DNA of 64,000 bases from an uncultured Bacteroidota bacterium (GCA_902613595.1 CACMHY010000001.1:744001-808000); one strand, 5' to 3'; shown: positions 8,932 through 17,623, counted from the first letter of the stretch. The notes: generated by a model not told the origin, from the sequence alone. A program made the numbers and translations.

Positions 8932-9690
8932 ATGAAAAATAAAATTGTTTTAATCACTGGAGCAACAAGTGGGATAGGATGGGCTACAGCTCAAGAATTT
9001 AAAAAAGCTGGGGCAAAATTAATTTTGTGTGGCAGAAGAAAGGAAAAGCTGGAACTTCTTGACAATAAATTGGGGGGAGAACAAAAATTATTGAATTTTG
9101 ATGTTCGTGACAAAAATGAAGTATTTAAATCATTTGAAAGCCTCCCAGAAAATTGGAAAGATATTGACCTTTTAATCAATAATGCTGGAAATGCGCATGG
9201 CTTAGATCCAGTGCAATCTGCAAGCCTTGAAGATTGGGATTCCATGATTGACGGAAATGTGAAAGGTTTAATGTATGTGACAAAAGCTGTTCTTCCTAGC
9301 ATGATTAAGCGTAAAAAAGGCCATATAATAAACTTAGGTTCGATTGCGGGTAAAGAGGTATACCCAAACGGTAGTGTCTATTGCAGCAGCAAAGCAGCAG
9401 TTGACTTTTTTACACGTGGATTAAGAATTGATCTTAATCCGCTTGGTATTAGAGTTGGAGCAATTCATCCTGGTTTAGTTGAAACTGAATTTTCCGATGT
9501 TAGATTTAAGGGCGATAAAAAAAGGGCATCAGCGGTTTATGAGGGAATGGAAGCTCTTACAGCAAAAGAAGTTGCCAGCTCAATACTTTATATGGCTAAT
9601 GTTCCTGAGAAAGTTACAATTGCTGATATGATTATTCTTCCAACCCGCCAGGCCAATTCTTATATTAATAATCGTAAAAATTCTCTTTAA
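8932..9690 (+). CDS. Short-chain dehydrogenase/reductase (YdfG-like)
   Basis: A 252-residue classical SDR. The cofactor motif TGATSGIG is at about 9-16, NNAG at about 83-86, and the catalytic Ser and YxxxK follow (GSIAG, YCSSK). The CGRRKEK segment after beta-2 suggests NADP preference. Overall it resembles YdfG, which oxidises serine and 3-hydroxy acids, but substrate assignment is a guess. It overlaps the convergent hflX gene by 4 bp, so there is no room for a terminator between them. Confidence 0.88.
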   Translation: MKNKIVLITGATSGIGWATAQEFKKAGAKLILCGRRKEKLELLDNKLGGEQKLLNFDVRDKNEVFKSFESLPENWKDIDLLINNAGNAHGLDPVQSASLEDWDSMIDGNVKGLMYVTKAVLPSMIKRKKGHIINLGSIAGKEVYPNGSVYCSSKAAVDFFTRGLRIDLNPLGIRVGAIHPGLVETEFSDVRFKGDKKRASAVYEGMEALTAKEVASSILYMANVPEKVTIADMIILPTRQANSYINNRKNSL

Positions 9691-10892
9691 TTTATTTTTT
9701 CAGGATACAAAAAATGATTGTAAGGAAAACGTGTTACATGGATTTTACGAACATTTTGATAAATTATACTTTGTAATTCTATTACATTTTTCTTTTTTAA
9801 TGCTGAAATAAATACTGATTGTTCATTTTTTTTACTAATCCAAGTTTTTTTCCATTCTTCTAATGTGTAATTTTTTTTATTACGTTTTTGGATTAATTCA
9901 TTTTCGTCCCAAGGGATCTCTTTATACATATCTATTTTATTAAAAACCATTATTGTTGGTTTACCTATACAATTGATTTCTTTAAGAATTTGATTAACAG
10001 AATCAATATGCTCTTCAAAATTTGGATGTGATATATCGGCTATGTGAAGTAAAATATCAGCCTCTTTTACCTCGTCCAACGTGCTTTTAAATGACTCTAT
10101 CAACTGTGTTGGCAACTTTCTAATAAATCCAACTGTATCGCTTAATAAAAAAGGTAGATTTTCAACAACTACTTTTCTCACCGTTGTATCCAATGTGGCA
10201 AAAAGTTTATCTTCTGAAAAAACTTTGCTCTTAGAAATGACATTCATCAAAGTAGATTTCCCAACATTTGTATAACCAACTAAAGAGACCCTCACTAGTG
10301 AGCCTCTATTTCCACGTTGAGTTGCCATTTGTTTATCAATGGTTCCCAACTTATTTTTGAGCAGTGAAATTTTATTTCTTACAATCCTTCGGTCAGTTTC
10401 AATTTCAGTTTCACCGGGACCACGCATGCCTATTCCTCCTCTTTGACGTTCTAAGTGCGTCCATAATCCCTTAAGCCGTGGGAGCAGATATTGATATTGC
10501 GCGAGTTCAACTTGGGTTCTTGCATAGCTGGTTTGAGCCCTTTGAGCAAAAATATCAAGGATTAGCCCTGTACGATCAAGAATTTTAACCTTTAGTAATT
10601 TTTCAATATTGCTTTGCTGAGTTGGGGTTAATTCATCATCAAAAATTACTGAAGAGACTTTTTTTTGCTTAACAAATTTTAATAATGCATTTATTTTCCC
10701 TGAACCTATAAAAGTTTTTGGATTTGGAAAATCTAATTTTTGAGTAAAAGATTTGATGACTTCCCCTCCAGCAGTATATGTCAAAAATTTCAACTCTGCC
10801 AAATATTCTTTTGATTTTTCTTCATTTTGATTAGAATTTATGATTCCGACCAAAACTGTTTTTTCAAGTTCAATTGATCTGCCTTCAATCAT
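9687..10892 (-). CDS. hflX: GTPase HflX
   Basis: A 401-residue HflX-type GTPase. It has the N-terminal HflX domain and the glycine-rich segment GGIGMRGPGETEIETD. The GTPase domain shows G1 GYTNVGKST, G2 with the DTTVRK Thr, G3 DTVGF and G4 NKID. HflX binds the 50S subunit and splits stalled or hibernating ribosomes, especially after heat stress. The short C-terminal extension (about residues 330-401, Lys-rich) is typical of Bacteroidota. It is last in a minus-strand run with lpxH (6 bp upstream) and the PLP enzyme. Confidence 0.93.
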   Translation of the reverse strand: MIEGRSIELEKTVLVGIINSNQNEEKSKEYLAELKFLTYTAGGEVIKSFTQKLDFPNPKTFIGSGKINALLKFVKQKKVSSVIFDDELTPTQQSNIEKLLKVKILDRTGLILDIFAQRAQTSYARTQVELAQYQYLLPRLKGLWTHLERQRGGIGMRGPGETEIETDRRIVRNKISLLKNKLGTIDKQMATQRGNRGSLVRVSLVGYTNVGKSTLMNVISKSKVFSEDKLFATLDTTVRKVVVENLPFLLSDTVGFIRKLPTQLIESFKSTLDEVKEADILLHIADISHPNFEEHIDSVNQILKEINCIGKPTIMVFNKIDMYKEIPWDENELIQKRNKKNYTLEEWKKTWISKKNEQSVFISALKKKNVIELQSIIYQNVRKIHVTRFPYNHFLYPEKIN

Positions 10893-10898
10893 TTTCTC

Positions 10899-11654
10899 CT
10901 ACTCCCATTTTTTAAGTTCTAATTTTTTTCCATCAAAAACACCATAAGTAAAATGCGTAATCCAATCTCCTAAGTTGATGTAGGTTGAATTTTTATCTAA
11001 CTTAACATTCAAGGGAAGATGGCGGTGACCAAAAACAAAATAATCTCGATTCCTTTGTTTTAGCATACTTTTTGAATATTGGATTAATAGTTCTTTATCT
11101 TCTCCTAAATATTTCATAACGTTATCCCCTGATATCGATTTATTTTTAAGAGATAAAAATTGGCCCAATTTGATTCCTATATCAGGATGTAATATTTGAA
11201 AAAGTCTTCTAGCCAAGGGATTTGTAAAAATTTTCTTTATCAGCTTATAAGGAATATCTTTTGGGCCAAGACCATCACCATGACCAATAAAAAAGGAAAC
11301 ATTATTATATATAAAATCTTTTGGCTCGAAATACGTTTTTATGTTTAATTCTTTTTCAAAATAATCTTTTATCCAAAGGTCGTGGTTTCCAACAAAATAA
11401 TGAATTGGAATTCCAGAATCTGTTATAGCTGCCAATTTTCCCAAGACCCTTATAAAACCTTTGGGAACTACCTTTTTATATTCGAACCAAAAGTCAAATA
11501 GGTCTCCCAATAAAAAAAGTTCAGAGCCTTGTTTTTCTACCATATCAAGCCAATTGATAAAATGCCTTTCTCTTTCTACACTAACTTTTTTGTTTGGAGC
11601 ACCAAAATGCTGATCTGAAGCAAAATAAATTTTTTTGATTTTAGTTGCTGCCAT
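10899..11654 (-). CDS. lpxH: UDP-2,3-diacylglucosamine pyrophosphatase LpxH
   Basis: A 251-residue calcineurin-like metallophosphoesterase. Metal ligands are readable: D14 and H16 in ASDQHFG, D51 and D54 in GDLFDFW, N88-H89-D90 in GNHDLW, then GHGDG and the terminal GHRHLP. The GDLFDFW plus GNHDLW combination is characteristic of LpxH, which hydrolyses UDP-2,3-diacylglucosamine to lipid X in lipid A synthesis at the inner membrane. No other lpx gene is nearby. It sits between hflX and the cystathionine-type enzyme with 6-9 bp gaps, forming one transcription unit. Confidence 0.87.
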   Translation of the reverse strand: MAATKIKKIYFASDQHFGAPNKKVSVERERHFINWLDMVEKQGSELFLLGDLFDFWFEYKKVVPKGFIRVLGKLAAITDSGIPIHYFVGNHDLWIKDYFEKELNIKTYFEPKDFIYNNVSFFIGHGDGLGPKDIPYKLIKKIFTNPLARRLFQILHPDIGIKLGQFLSLKNKSISGDNVMKYLGEDKELLIQYSKSMLKQRNRDYFVFGHRHLPLNVKLDKNSTYINLGDWITHFTYGVFDGKKLELKKWE

Positions 11655-11663
11655 TAATTGAAA

Positions 11664-12815
11664 CTAACCAATTGCTTGCTTTAAATCAGCGATGAGATCA
11701 TCAATATATTCTATTCCAACACTCAATCGAATTAAAGCATCAACAACGCCACTTTTTTCTCTAATTTGCTTAGGTATTGAAGCATGTGTCATACTCGCAG
11801 GATGACCGGCCAAGCTTTCAACACCTCCTAAGGATTCAGCGAGAGTAAATATTTTCAATTTCTCAACAATCTTTATCGCTGATTTATAATCTGCTCCTTT
11901 AGTAATAAAAGAAAGCATCCCCCCAAAATCTTTCATTTGATTTTTTGCTATTTTATGGTTAGGATGAAATTTAAATCCAGGCCAATATACTTTTTCGATT
12001 TTTGGGCTTTCGTTCAGAAAATTTGCAATTTGAGCAGTATTTTCACAATGACGTTGCATTCTAACATGTAAAGTTTTGATTCCCCGAAGCGTTAAAAAAC
12101 TGTCCATTGGTCCACAAACAGCACCACTAGCATTTTGGATAAATCTAAGACGTTCTGCTAAGTTATTGTCATTTACTATCAAAGCACCCAATATAACATC
12201 TGAATGTCCAGCAAGATATTTAGTCGCTGAATGCATTACAATATCTACCCCCATTTTAAGTGGTTGTTGAATATAAGAAGAAGCAAAAGTATTATCTACT
12301 GCTACTAAAATGTCTCTGCCTTTAACTAAATCAACAACTGATTTAATATCTATTATATTCATCATAGGGTTGGTTGGGGTTTCAATCCAAATTAACCTAG
12401 TTTTGTCATTTAAAACATTAGAAATGTTTTTAGTGTCATACATTGATACGAATTGAAACTTTAACCCAAAATCCTTGAATATTTTCGTAAATAATCGGTA
12501 GGACCCTCCATAAAGATCATCAGTTGAAACAATTTCATCGCCAGGTTTAAGTGTTTTCAAAACTGCATCCATTGCAGCAAGTCCTGATCCAAAAGCGAAA
12601 GCAAAATTACCAGATTCAATACTAGCTAGAGATTTTTCTAATGCTTCTCTAGTAGGGTTATGAGTTCGACTATATTCAAATCCTTTATGCTTTCCTGGGC
12701 TTCTCTGAGCGTACGTTGAGGTTTGGTAAATTGGTGGCATTACTGCTCCGTAAGCTTTATCTGGAGACTGACCTCCATGAATAGTAGCTGTATTAAAATG
12801 AAGTTTTTCTTTCAT
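11664..12815 (-). CDS. Cys/Met-metabolism PLP enzyme (cystathionine gamma-synthase/lyase type)
   Basis: A 383-residue fold-type I PLP enzyme. The Schiff-base lysine is K199 in SATKYLAGHSD. Phosphate and substrate residues appear in FEYSRTHNPT (Y48, R50) and GSGLAAMDAV. Length and motifs fit cystathionine gamma-synthase, gamma-lyase or methionine gamma-lyase; sequence alone does not separate them, although flavobacterial homologues are usually called MetB-like. Likely role: trans-sulfuration or methionine synthesis in the cytoplasm. First gene of the run with lpxH and hflX. Confidence 0.87.
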   Translation of the reverse strand: MKEKLHFNTATIHGGQSPDKAYGAVMPPIYQTSTYAQRSPGKHKGFEYSRTHNPTREALEKSLASIESGNFAFAFGSGLAAMDAVLKTLKPGDEIVSTDDLYGGSYRLFTKIFKDFGLKFQFVSMYDTKNISNVLNDKTRLIWIETPTNPMMNIIDIKSVVDLVKGRDILVAVDNTFASSYIQQPLKMGVDIVMHSATKYLAGHSDVILGALIVNDNNLAERLRFIQNASGAVCGPMDSFLTLRGIKTLHVRMQRHCENTAQIANFLNESPKIEKVYWPGFKFHPNHKIAKNQMKDFGGMLSFITKGADYKSAIKIVEKLKIFTLAESLGGVESLAGHPASMTHASIPKQIREKSGVVDALIRLSVGIEYIDDLIADLKQAIG

Positions 12816-12883
12816 TACTATAATTTAATGCCAGGTAAAGTTATTTGATTTTACAAAAAATATACTCTTTATGGTAAAATGAT

Positions 12884-12901
12884 TTTTCTTTGCAAAGAAA
12901 A
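12884..12901. promoter_or_regulatory. 18-bp perfect palindrome upstream of the ArsC-like gene
   Basis: TTTTCTTTG followed directly by CAAAGAAAA, an uninterrupted perfect palindrome ending 7 bp before the ATG at 12909. With no loop it is more likely a dimeric repressor site than an RNA hairpin. No regulator gene adjoins it. Confidence 0.4.
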
Positions 12902-12908
12902 TTTTAAT

Positions 12909-13265
12909 ATGCGGATATTTTATTATTTAAGTACATGTCAAACATGTAAACGTATTATCAAGGATCTTGATTTGAATGATTCCATTCAAAGAATAGATAT
13001 CAAAAAAACACCTATTAATAAGGATCAATTAAACTATTTGTATAAAATTGAAGGATCCTATGAAAATTTAATTAATAAAAGAGCAAAGCTTTTTAAGACT
13101 CCTGGCTTAAGAAATAAAGCTTTAGAAGAAAATGATTACAAGAAGTTACTTTTGGAACATTACACTTTTCTTAAAAGACCTGTGCTTGCTTATGACAACA
13201 ATCTTTTTATCGGAAATTCTTCTAAAGTGATTATTAAAATGAAAAAGTTTTTAAGTGAACAGTAG
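12909..13265 (+). CDS. ArsC/Spx-like thioredoxin-fold protein
   Basis: A 118-residue protein of the ArsC/Spx/YffB family. It opens with a beta strand and a CxxC redox pair (C10 and C13 in STCQTCK), as expected for a thioredoxin-fold reductase. The frame extends 10 codons upstream, but the ATG at 12909 fits the family N-terminus, MRIFYY. The conserved arginine region of ArsC is partly kept (KRPVLAY, the usual place of the RP motif). It could be an arsenate reductase-like or glutathione/thiol-dependent reductase; no ars operon is nearby. It overlaps the next gene by 11 bp. An 18-bp palindrome precedes it. Confidence 0.75.
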   Translation: MRIFYYLSTCQTCKRIIKDLDLNDSIQRIDIKKTPINKDQLNYLYKIEGSYENLINKRAKLFKTPGLRNKALEENDYKKLLLEHYTFLKRPVLAYDNNLFIGNSSKVIIKMKKFLSEQ

Positions 13266-14160
13266 AATATTAGCTTTTTTTGCAGCTCTAGGTGCAACAA
13301 CCATTTATGGTTTAAATCATACGATAGCAAAAGTAGTAATGCCGCATTATATTGGTCCTTTTGGATTTATAATGTTAAGGGTGTTTGGTGCTGGGTTTTT
13401 GTTTTGGCTTGTAAGTTTATTTATAAAAAATGAAAAAATTCATCGTGAAGACTACTTCAGAATTGCCTCAGCTGCGCTATTGGGAATGTGCATAAACATG
13501 TTAATGTTTTTTAAAGGACTTCAATTATCTACACCCATTAATAGTGGTGTAATTGTAACTTTAACACCAATTATTATTTTAATTCTTTCAGCATTCTTTT
13601 TGAAAGAAAGACTCACCACACATAAGGTCATAGGTGTTTTTTTAGGTTTTATAGGTGCTATAATGCTTATTATTTATGGGAGCAATACAAAAGTTATAAA
13701 TGCACCTAATATTTCATTTGGTAATATACTTCTTTTGATTAATGCAATTAGTTTTGGAGCGTATCTTGTCTTGGTTAAACCAATCACAAAAAAATACAAT
13801 ACAATTACACTAATGAAATGGATGTTTTTCCTTGGAATGATCTATACCTTCCCATTCACATACCCTGAATTTAGTAAGGTATCATGGAGTACACTACCAT
13901 TTGAGGCAATTTGGCGAATGAGTTTTGTAGTAATTGGAACAACTTTTTTAACTTATATGCTTAATGTTTATGCTTTAAAAAAATTACCCCCTACTGTAAT
14001 TGGTAGCTTGACTTACTTACAGCCACTTATAACCATAATTTATGCGGTGATTACTGGGAATGACATTTTAGACAGTGTAAAGTTTTTTGCTTGTATTCTC
14101 GTTTTTATTGGAGTTTATCTGGTTTCAAAGAAAAGTTCGAAAGTTAGTCTTGAGGAATAA
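13255..14160 (+). CDS. EamA/DMT-family permease
   Basis: A 301-residue integral membrane protein with ten predicted helices arranged as two EamA repeats (about 5-140 and 155-292). The Pro- and Gly-rich helix ends are typical (for example TLTPIIILILSAFFLKERLT and LTYLQPLITIIYAV). Drug/metabolite transporters of this family export small metabolites such as amino acids; the substrate is unknown. The start is a GTG at 13255 inside the end of the ArsC-like gene; later ATGs would remove the first helix. The two genes are therefore translationally coupled. Confidence 0.83.
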   Translation: MNSRILAFFAALGATTIYGLNHTIAKVVMPHYIGPFGFIMLRVFGAGFLFWLVSLFIKNEKIHREDYFRIASAALLGMCINMLMFFKGLQLSTPINSGVIVTLTPIIILILSAFFLKERLTTHKVIGVFLGFIGAIMLIIYGSNTKVINAPNISFGNILLLINAISFGAYLVLVKPITKKYNTITLMKWMFFLGMIYTFPFTYPEFSKVSWSTLPFEAIWRMSFVVIGTTFLTYMLNVYALKKLPPTVIGSLTYLQPLITIIYAVITGNDILDSVKFFACILVFIGVYLVSKKSSKVSLEE

Positions 14161-14176
14161 ATATTTTTGAAATTTA

Positions 14177-14653
14177 TCAATCTAAATCTCTAGGTTCTCT
14201 ATTCCATCTTCTTGTATCCTTAGATGAAATTTCTTTAAATGAACTTGTCTTATTACTTGTCTGAAATTTTTTCAAGATATCATTCGGTAAAGAAGTAAGT
14301 TTTCGTGATTTAATATTTATCCACCCACCCGACATTTCACATCGTGCTAAATTTTCACCCTTCTCATTATAATAATTGTGCTCAAATTCAAAAAAGGTAC
14401 CATCTTTACTTAAGGCAGCTAGTTCAAATGAGACTCTAATTTTTTCATCTGGAAGTATCTCTTTGAAATAGAAAAGGTGTTCGTTGAAAACAACTGGTCC
14501 AATAGACAGTTGCATCAGCTTTGAATGTGATAAACCTATATTTTTTAAAAATTTCATTCTTGTATCGCTTGCGAAACTTAAAAATGAAATATTTGCTAGA
14601 TGCCTATTTGCATCTAGATCATTCCATCTTATTTCAAATTCCTTTAAAAACAT
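14177..14653 (-). CDS. Hotdog-fold acyl-CoA thioesterase family protein
   Basis: A 158-residue protein with the 4HBT-like N-terminus EIRWNDLDANRHLANISFL, in which the Asp and the N/H pair match the YbgC-type thioesterase pattern. A hotdog sheet follows (PDEKIRVSFEL, GTFFEFEHNYYNEKGE). It likely hydrolyses acyl-CoA or acyl-ACP in the cytoplasm; the acyl chain is unknown. The end is polar and non-conserved. It is divergent from azurin with only 49 bp between the starts. Confidence 0.75.
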   Translation of the reverse strand: MFLKEFEIRWNDLDANRHLANISFLSFASDTRMKFLKNIGLSHSKLMQLSIGPVVFNEHLFYFKEILPDEKIRVSFELAALSKDGTFFEFEHNYYNEKGENLARCEMSGGWINIKSRKLTSLPNDILKKFQTSNKTSSFKEISSKDTRRWNREPRDLD

Positions 14654-14683
14654 AAAATCTTTTTTATAAATCTATTCTTTTTC

Positions 14684-14691
14684 TATTTTTG
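14684..14691 (+). promoter_or_regulatory. TAnnTTTG -7 box of the azurin gene
   Basis: TATTTTTG matches the Bacteroidota -7 consensus and ends 11 bp before the azurin ATG, giving a very short leader. No clear TTG -33 element is seen, only T-rich DNA. Confidence 0.4.
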
Positions 14692-14702
14692 AAAAAAAAA
14701 AA

Positions 14703-15188
14703 ATGAAAAAGATTATTTACTTTTTATTAATAGTATTAGTAATAAGTGCTTGCGGAAATTCAAAGGCTTCAGAAAAAGAAAAAACTAATAAAACAGAACA
14801 AAAATCTGAAGACGAATTAAGCACAAATATTATCATTAACTCAAATGATACAATGAAGTTTGATAAGAAAATCTTACTAGTCCCGGCTGGAAAGAAAATT
14901 ACATTAACTCTAAATCATACTGGTAAGTTTCCTAAAGTTGGAATGGGTCATAATTTTGTGCTCTTAAAAGCTGATACCAACGTGAGTGAATTTGCTGAGA
15001 AAGCAGCTATGGCAAGGAAAACAGATTATATCCCTGAGGGTGACCAAACTATTGCTTATACAAAGCTTCTGGGGGGAGGAGAAAGTGATACCATAATCTT
15101 TGAGGCGCCAAAAAAAGGGTATTATACTTTTTTATGTACATTCCCGGGTCACTGGCAATTAATGAGAGGTAAGTTAATAGTAAAATAA
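14703..15188 (+). CDS. Azurin-type blue copper lipoprotein
   Basis: A 161-residue lipoprotein: a signal peptide with lipobox ending at C17 (VISAC), a charged Lys/Glu linker to about residue 40, then a cupredoxin domain. The type-1 copper ligands are present: H83 in GMGHNF, C145, H150 and M154. The C-x4-H-x3-M spacing is identical to that of Pseudomonas azurin. It is a periplasm-facing one-electron carrier. Its end lies 4 bp from the end of the GMC small-subunit gene on the other strand, so neighbourhood (not co-transcription) hints it could receive electrons from that flavoprotein. Confidence 0.9.
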   Translation: MKKIIYFLLIVLVISACGNSKASEKEKTNKTEQKSEDELSTNIIINSNDTMKFDKKILLVPAGKKITLTLNHTGKFPKVGMGHNFVLLKADTNVSEFAEKAAMARKTDYIPEGDQTIAYTKLLGGGESDTIIFEAPKKGYYTFLCTFPGHWQLMRGKLIVK

Positions 15189-15192
15189 AATT

Positions 15193-15807
15193 CTAAAGTG
15201 CCCAAACTTTTCCTCCGGTTGCTTCTTTAAGGTCAATACAGCCATAATATTTCCCCGGCACAGGTAAATATTCCATTTCATTCTTTGCTATGAACTCATT
15301 TATCCTGAAGGACATAACCGTAAAATCTCTTAGTTTTTTTATAAATGTATATTCCAAAATATTTTCATTTAATACTGAATTTCTACCATTTTTTAAATCA
15401 TCTTCAAAATCTGAAATCATATCATCATATTTGTCTACAAGGTTGTCATCTATTTTAAGATATTTATCTAGTAGTCCTTTAAGACTTTTTTCATCAACTA
15501 TTTGAATATTTTTTTTGCATATGTCTAGACCTTTTAAAAAATTTTCTTTTTCCTTTTTATATAAAACCTCTTCAATGTAGACATCAATAAACTTATTTAA
15601 ATTCAAATCGATTGCTCCAGGGGTATCGGTTCTAGGAATAATAATATCAATGATACTTGATATAAATTCAAATTGTTCATTGTTAAATGATAATAATTTG
15701 TTTGAATTATTTTTTTGACAACTTTCAAAAATACTTAGGATAGTTGGAGGCAATGTTGTGATTCCAATTGTTGCTCCCAAGTTTTTCAATGCTTTTCTTC
15801 TATTCAT
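15193..15807 (-). CDS. Gluconate 2-dehydrogenase subunit 3-like protein (GMC small subunit)
   Basis: A 204-residue protein with an N-terminal twin-arginine-type signal (NRRKALKNLG plus a hydrophobic stretch, residues 2-30). The body matches the gluconate 2-dehydrogenase subunit 3 family (FISSIIDIIIPRTDTPGA, then a helical region). These small subunits accompany membrane or periplasmic GMC flavoprotein dehydrogenases and carry the Tat signal used to export the complex. It lies 24 bp downstream of the GMC gene, in the expected order for a sugar or glucoside dehydrogenase. No cytochrome c subunit gene follows, since azurin is convergent next door. Confidence 0.85.
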   Translation of the reverse strand: MNRRKALKNLGATIGITTLPPTILSIFESCQKNNSNKLLSFNNEQFEFISSIIDIIIPRTDTPGAIDLNLNKFIDVYIEEVLYKKEKENFLKGLDICKKNIQIVDEKSLKGLLDKYLKIDDNLVDKYDDMISDFEDDLKNGRNSVLNENILEYTFIKKLRDFTVMSFRINEFIAKNEMEYLPVPGKYYGCIDLKEATGGKVWAL

Positions 15808-15831
15808 ACTTATTTCAGTAATAATTTGTTT

Positions 15832-17517
15832 CTATAAATTCATTTTTTTTAATTCTTCTACAGCATAATTTGCTGCTCTTGCAGTCAATGCCATGTAAGT
15901 TAGCGAGGGATTTACATTACTTGCAGATGTCATTGCAGATCCATCGGTGACAAAAACATTTGGAACATCATGGATCTGATTGTGTCTATTTAAAACAGAT
16001 GTTTTAGGGTCTTTTCCCATCCTGGCAGTGCCCATCTCATGAATTCCTAAACCAATAGCATAATCTCTGTCATAACCTTCAACATCTTTAAATCCAGCAG
16101 CATCTAACATTTCTAATGCCTGTTGCTGCATATCTTTTCTCATATTGAGTTCGTTTTCTTTTATAGTTGCATCAAATGTCACGGTTGGTAATCCCCATTT
16201 ATCGAGTTTGCTGTAATCCAAAGTCATTCTGTTTTGTTCGTAAGGTAATACTTCACCGAAGCCTCCCAAACTAATTTTCCACTCCCCCGGTTTTAAAATT
16301 TCTTCTTTAAATACAGCCCCATATTCGGCAATATTTGATGTCCATCCATTTCTAGAGCCTCCTCCTTGGTAACCATATCCTCGCAGAAAATCCTTTCTAT
16401 TTGTTTTTCCACCTATATTTCTAAAACGTGGAATATAAATTCCATTATTCCTTTTACCCAAATAGTATCTATCATTAAATTCTTCGGTGGAAGCTGATGC
16501 ACCGACGCCTAGGTGGTGATCCATAATGTTCCTTCCAAGCTGATCAGATCTGTTACCCATACCATTTGGGAAAGAATCAGATTTTGATTGCATCAAAATT
16601 GAGGTTGATGGAATAGAAGAAGCACATAAAAAAATTATTTTCGCATTAAAATTGTAGACTTCTTTAGTTTCTGAATCAATCACTTCGACTCCTGTTGCTC
16701 TTCTTTTCTCTTTATCATAAACAATTTTGTGAACTATAGAATTAGTTTTTAAAGTCAAGTTTCCTGTGCTTTCGGCTGCAGGTAGAGTTGAGGAGTTACT
16801 ACTAAAATAAGAAGCATATGGGCATCCCCTTCTACACCGGCCTCTATATTGGCAAGCAACTCTCCCAAGGCCTGGTTTGGTCCCTTCGGTTATTATAGCT
16901 GTCCTACCTATCGTAAGTATTCGATCGTTATAGTTTTTAGCTAATGAGGACTGTAATTGTTTTTCTACACAATTTAGTTCCATTGGTTTTAAATAATTTC
17001 CGTCAGGAAATTGGGGTAGCCCAACATTTTCTCCACTTACTCCAATATACCCTTCAACATAATCATACCAAGGTGCAATATCTTTATATCTAATTGGCCA
17101 ATCAACAGCAACTCCTTCCTTCACATTTGCCTCAAAATCATAATCTGTCAAGCGGTAAGACTGTCTACCCCATGTAAGGGATCTCCCTCCAACGTGGTAG
17201 CCTCTCATCCAATCAAATCTATTTGTTTCATTGTATGGATGCTCTATATCATTGACAAAAAAATGCTTGCTCGACTCGATTGTTGTATAGCCTGTTCTGC
17301 TCTGTTTGCCTTGAACTCTCCTTGTTTCTTTTGTAATAATATCTCCTGTTTTGTAGTCCCATGGATCGTCATACATTGTGGGATAATCCTCTATGTGCCT
17401 GACCATGTGTCCTCTTTCTAAAACTAAAGTTTTTAAACCTTTTTCACAGAGCTCTTTAGCTGCCCAACCACCGCTTATTCCTGTCCCTACGACAATTGCA
17501 TCAAATTTGGTTTCCAT
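15832..17517 (-). CDS. GMC-family FAD-dependent sugar/glucoside dehydrogenase, large subunit
   Basis: A 561-residue glucose-methanol-choline oxidoreductase. The FAD-binding GTGISGG is at 11-17, GMC signature 1 is around HVGGRSLTWGR (108-118), and the C-terminal catalytic region includes HEMGTARMG and SNVNPSLT. A cysteine cluster C222-x5-C228-x3-C232-P resembles the iron-sulfur region reported for FAD-dependent hexose dehydrogenases. It has no signal peptide, so it probably rides through Tat with the small subunit encoded directly downstream. Related two- or three-subunit enzymes oxidise C1 of glucose or C3 of glucosides; the neighbouring DUF1080 and TIM-barrel genes favour C3 oxidation. That substrate call is inference. 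Confidence 0.88.
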   Translation of the reverse strand: METKFDAIVVGTGISGGWAAKELCEKGLKTLVLERGHMVRHIEDYPTMYDDPWDYKTGDIITKETRRVQGKQSRTGYTTIESSKHFFVNDIEHPYNETNRFDWMRGYHVGGRSLTWGRQSYRLTDYDFEANVKEGVAVDWPIRYKDIAPWYDYVEGYIGVSGENVGLPQFPDGNYLKPMELNCVEKQLQSSLAKNYNDRILTIGRTAIITEGTKPGLGRVACQYRGRCRRGCPYASYFSSNSSTLPAAESTGNLTLKTNSIVHKIVYDKEKRRATGVEVIDSETKEVYNFNAKIIFLCASSIPSTSILMQSKSDSFPNGMGNRSDQLGRNIMDHHLGVGASASTEEFNDRYYLGKRNNGIYIPRFRNIGGKTNRKDFLRGYGYQGGGSRNGWTSNIAEYGAVFKEEILKPGEWKISLGGFGEVLPYEQNRMTLDYSKLDKWGLPTVTFDATIKENELNMRKDMQQQALEMLDAAGFKDVEGYDRDYAIGLGIHEMGTARMGKDPKTSVLNRHNQIHDVPNVFVTDGSAMTSASNVNPSLTYMALTARAANYAVEELKKMNL

Positions 17518-17543
17518 AAATTGAAAGTACTTATTCTTTGTAA

Positions 17544-17576
17544 GTGATCAAATATATATAATTTCTTCCGTGATCA
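17544..17576. promoter_or_regulatory. GMC promoter bracketed by two GTGATCA sites
   Basis: Two identical GTGATCA words (17544-17550 and 17570-17576) lie 26 bp apart in the 106 bp divergent spacer. On the minus strand the -7 box TATATTTG (17549-17556) overlaps the first. The second falls where the -33 element should be. This looks like a regulated promoter for the GMC gene and possibly the divergent carbohydrate operon. Confidence 0.45.
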
Positions 17577-17623
17577 TTATATTTTATATAAATTTAAGTC
17601 AATAAATAAAACAAATAAAACGA

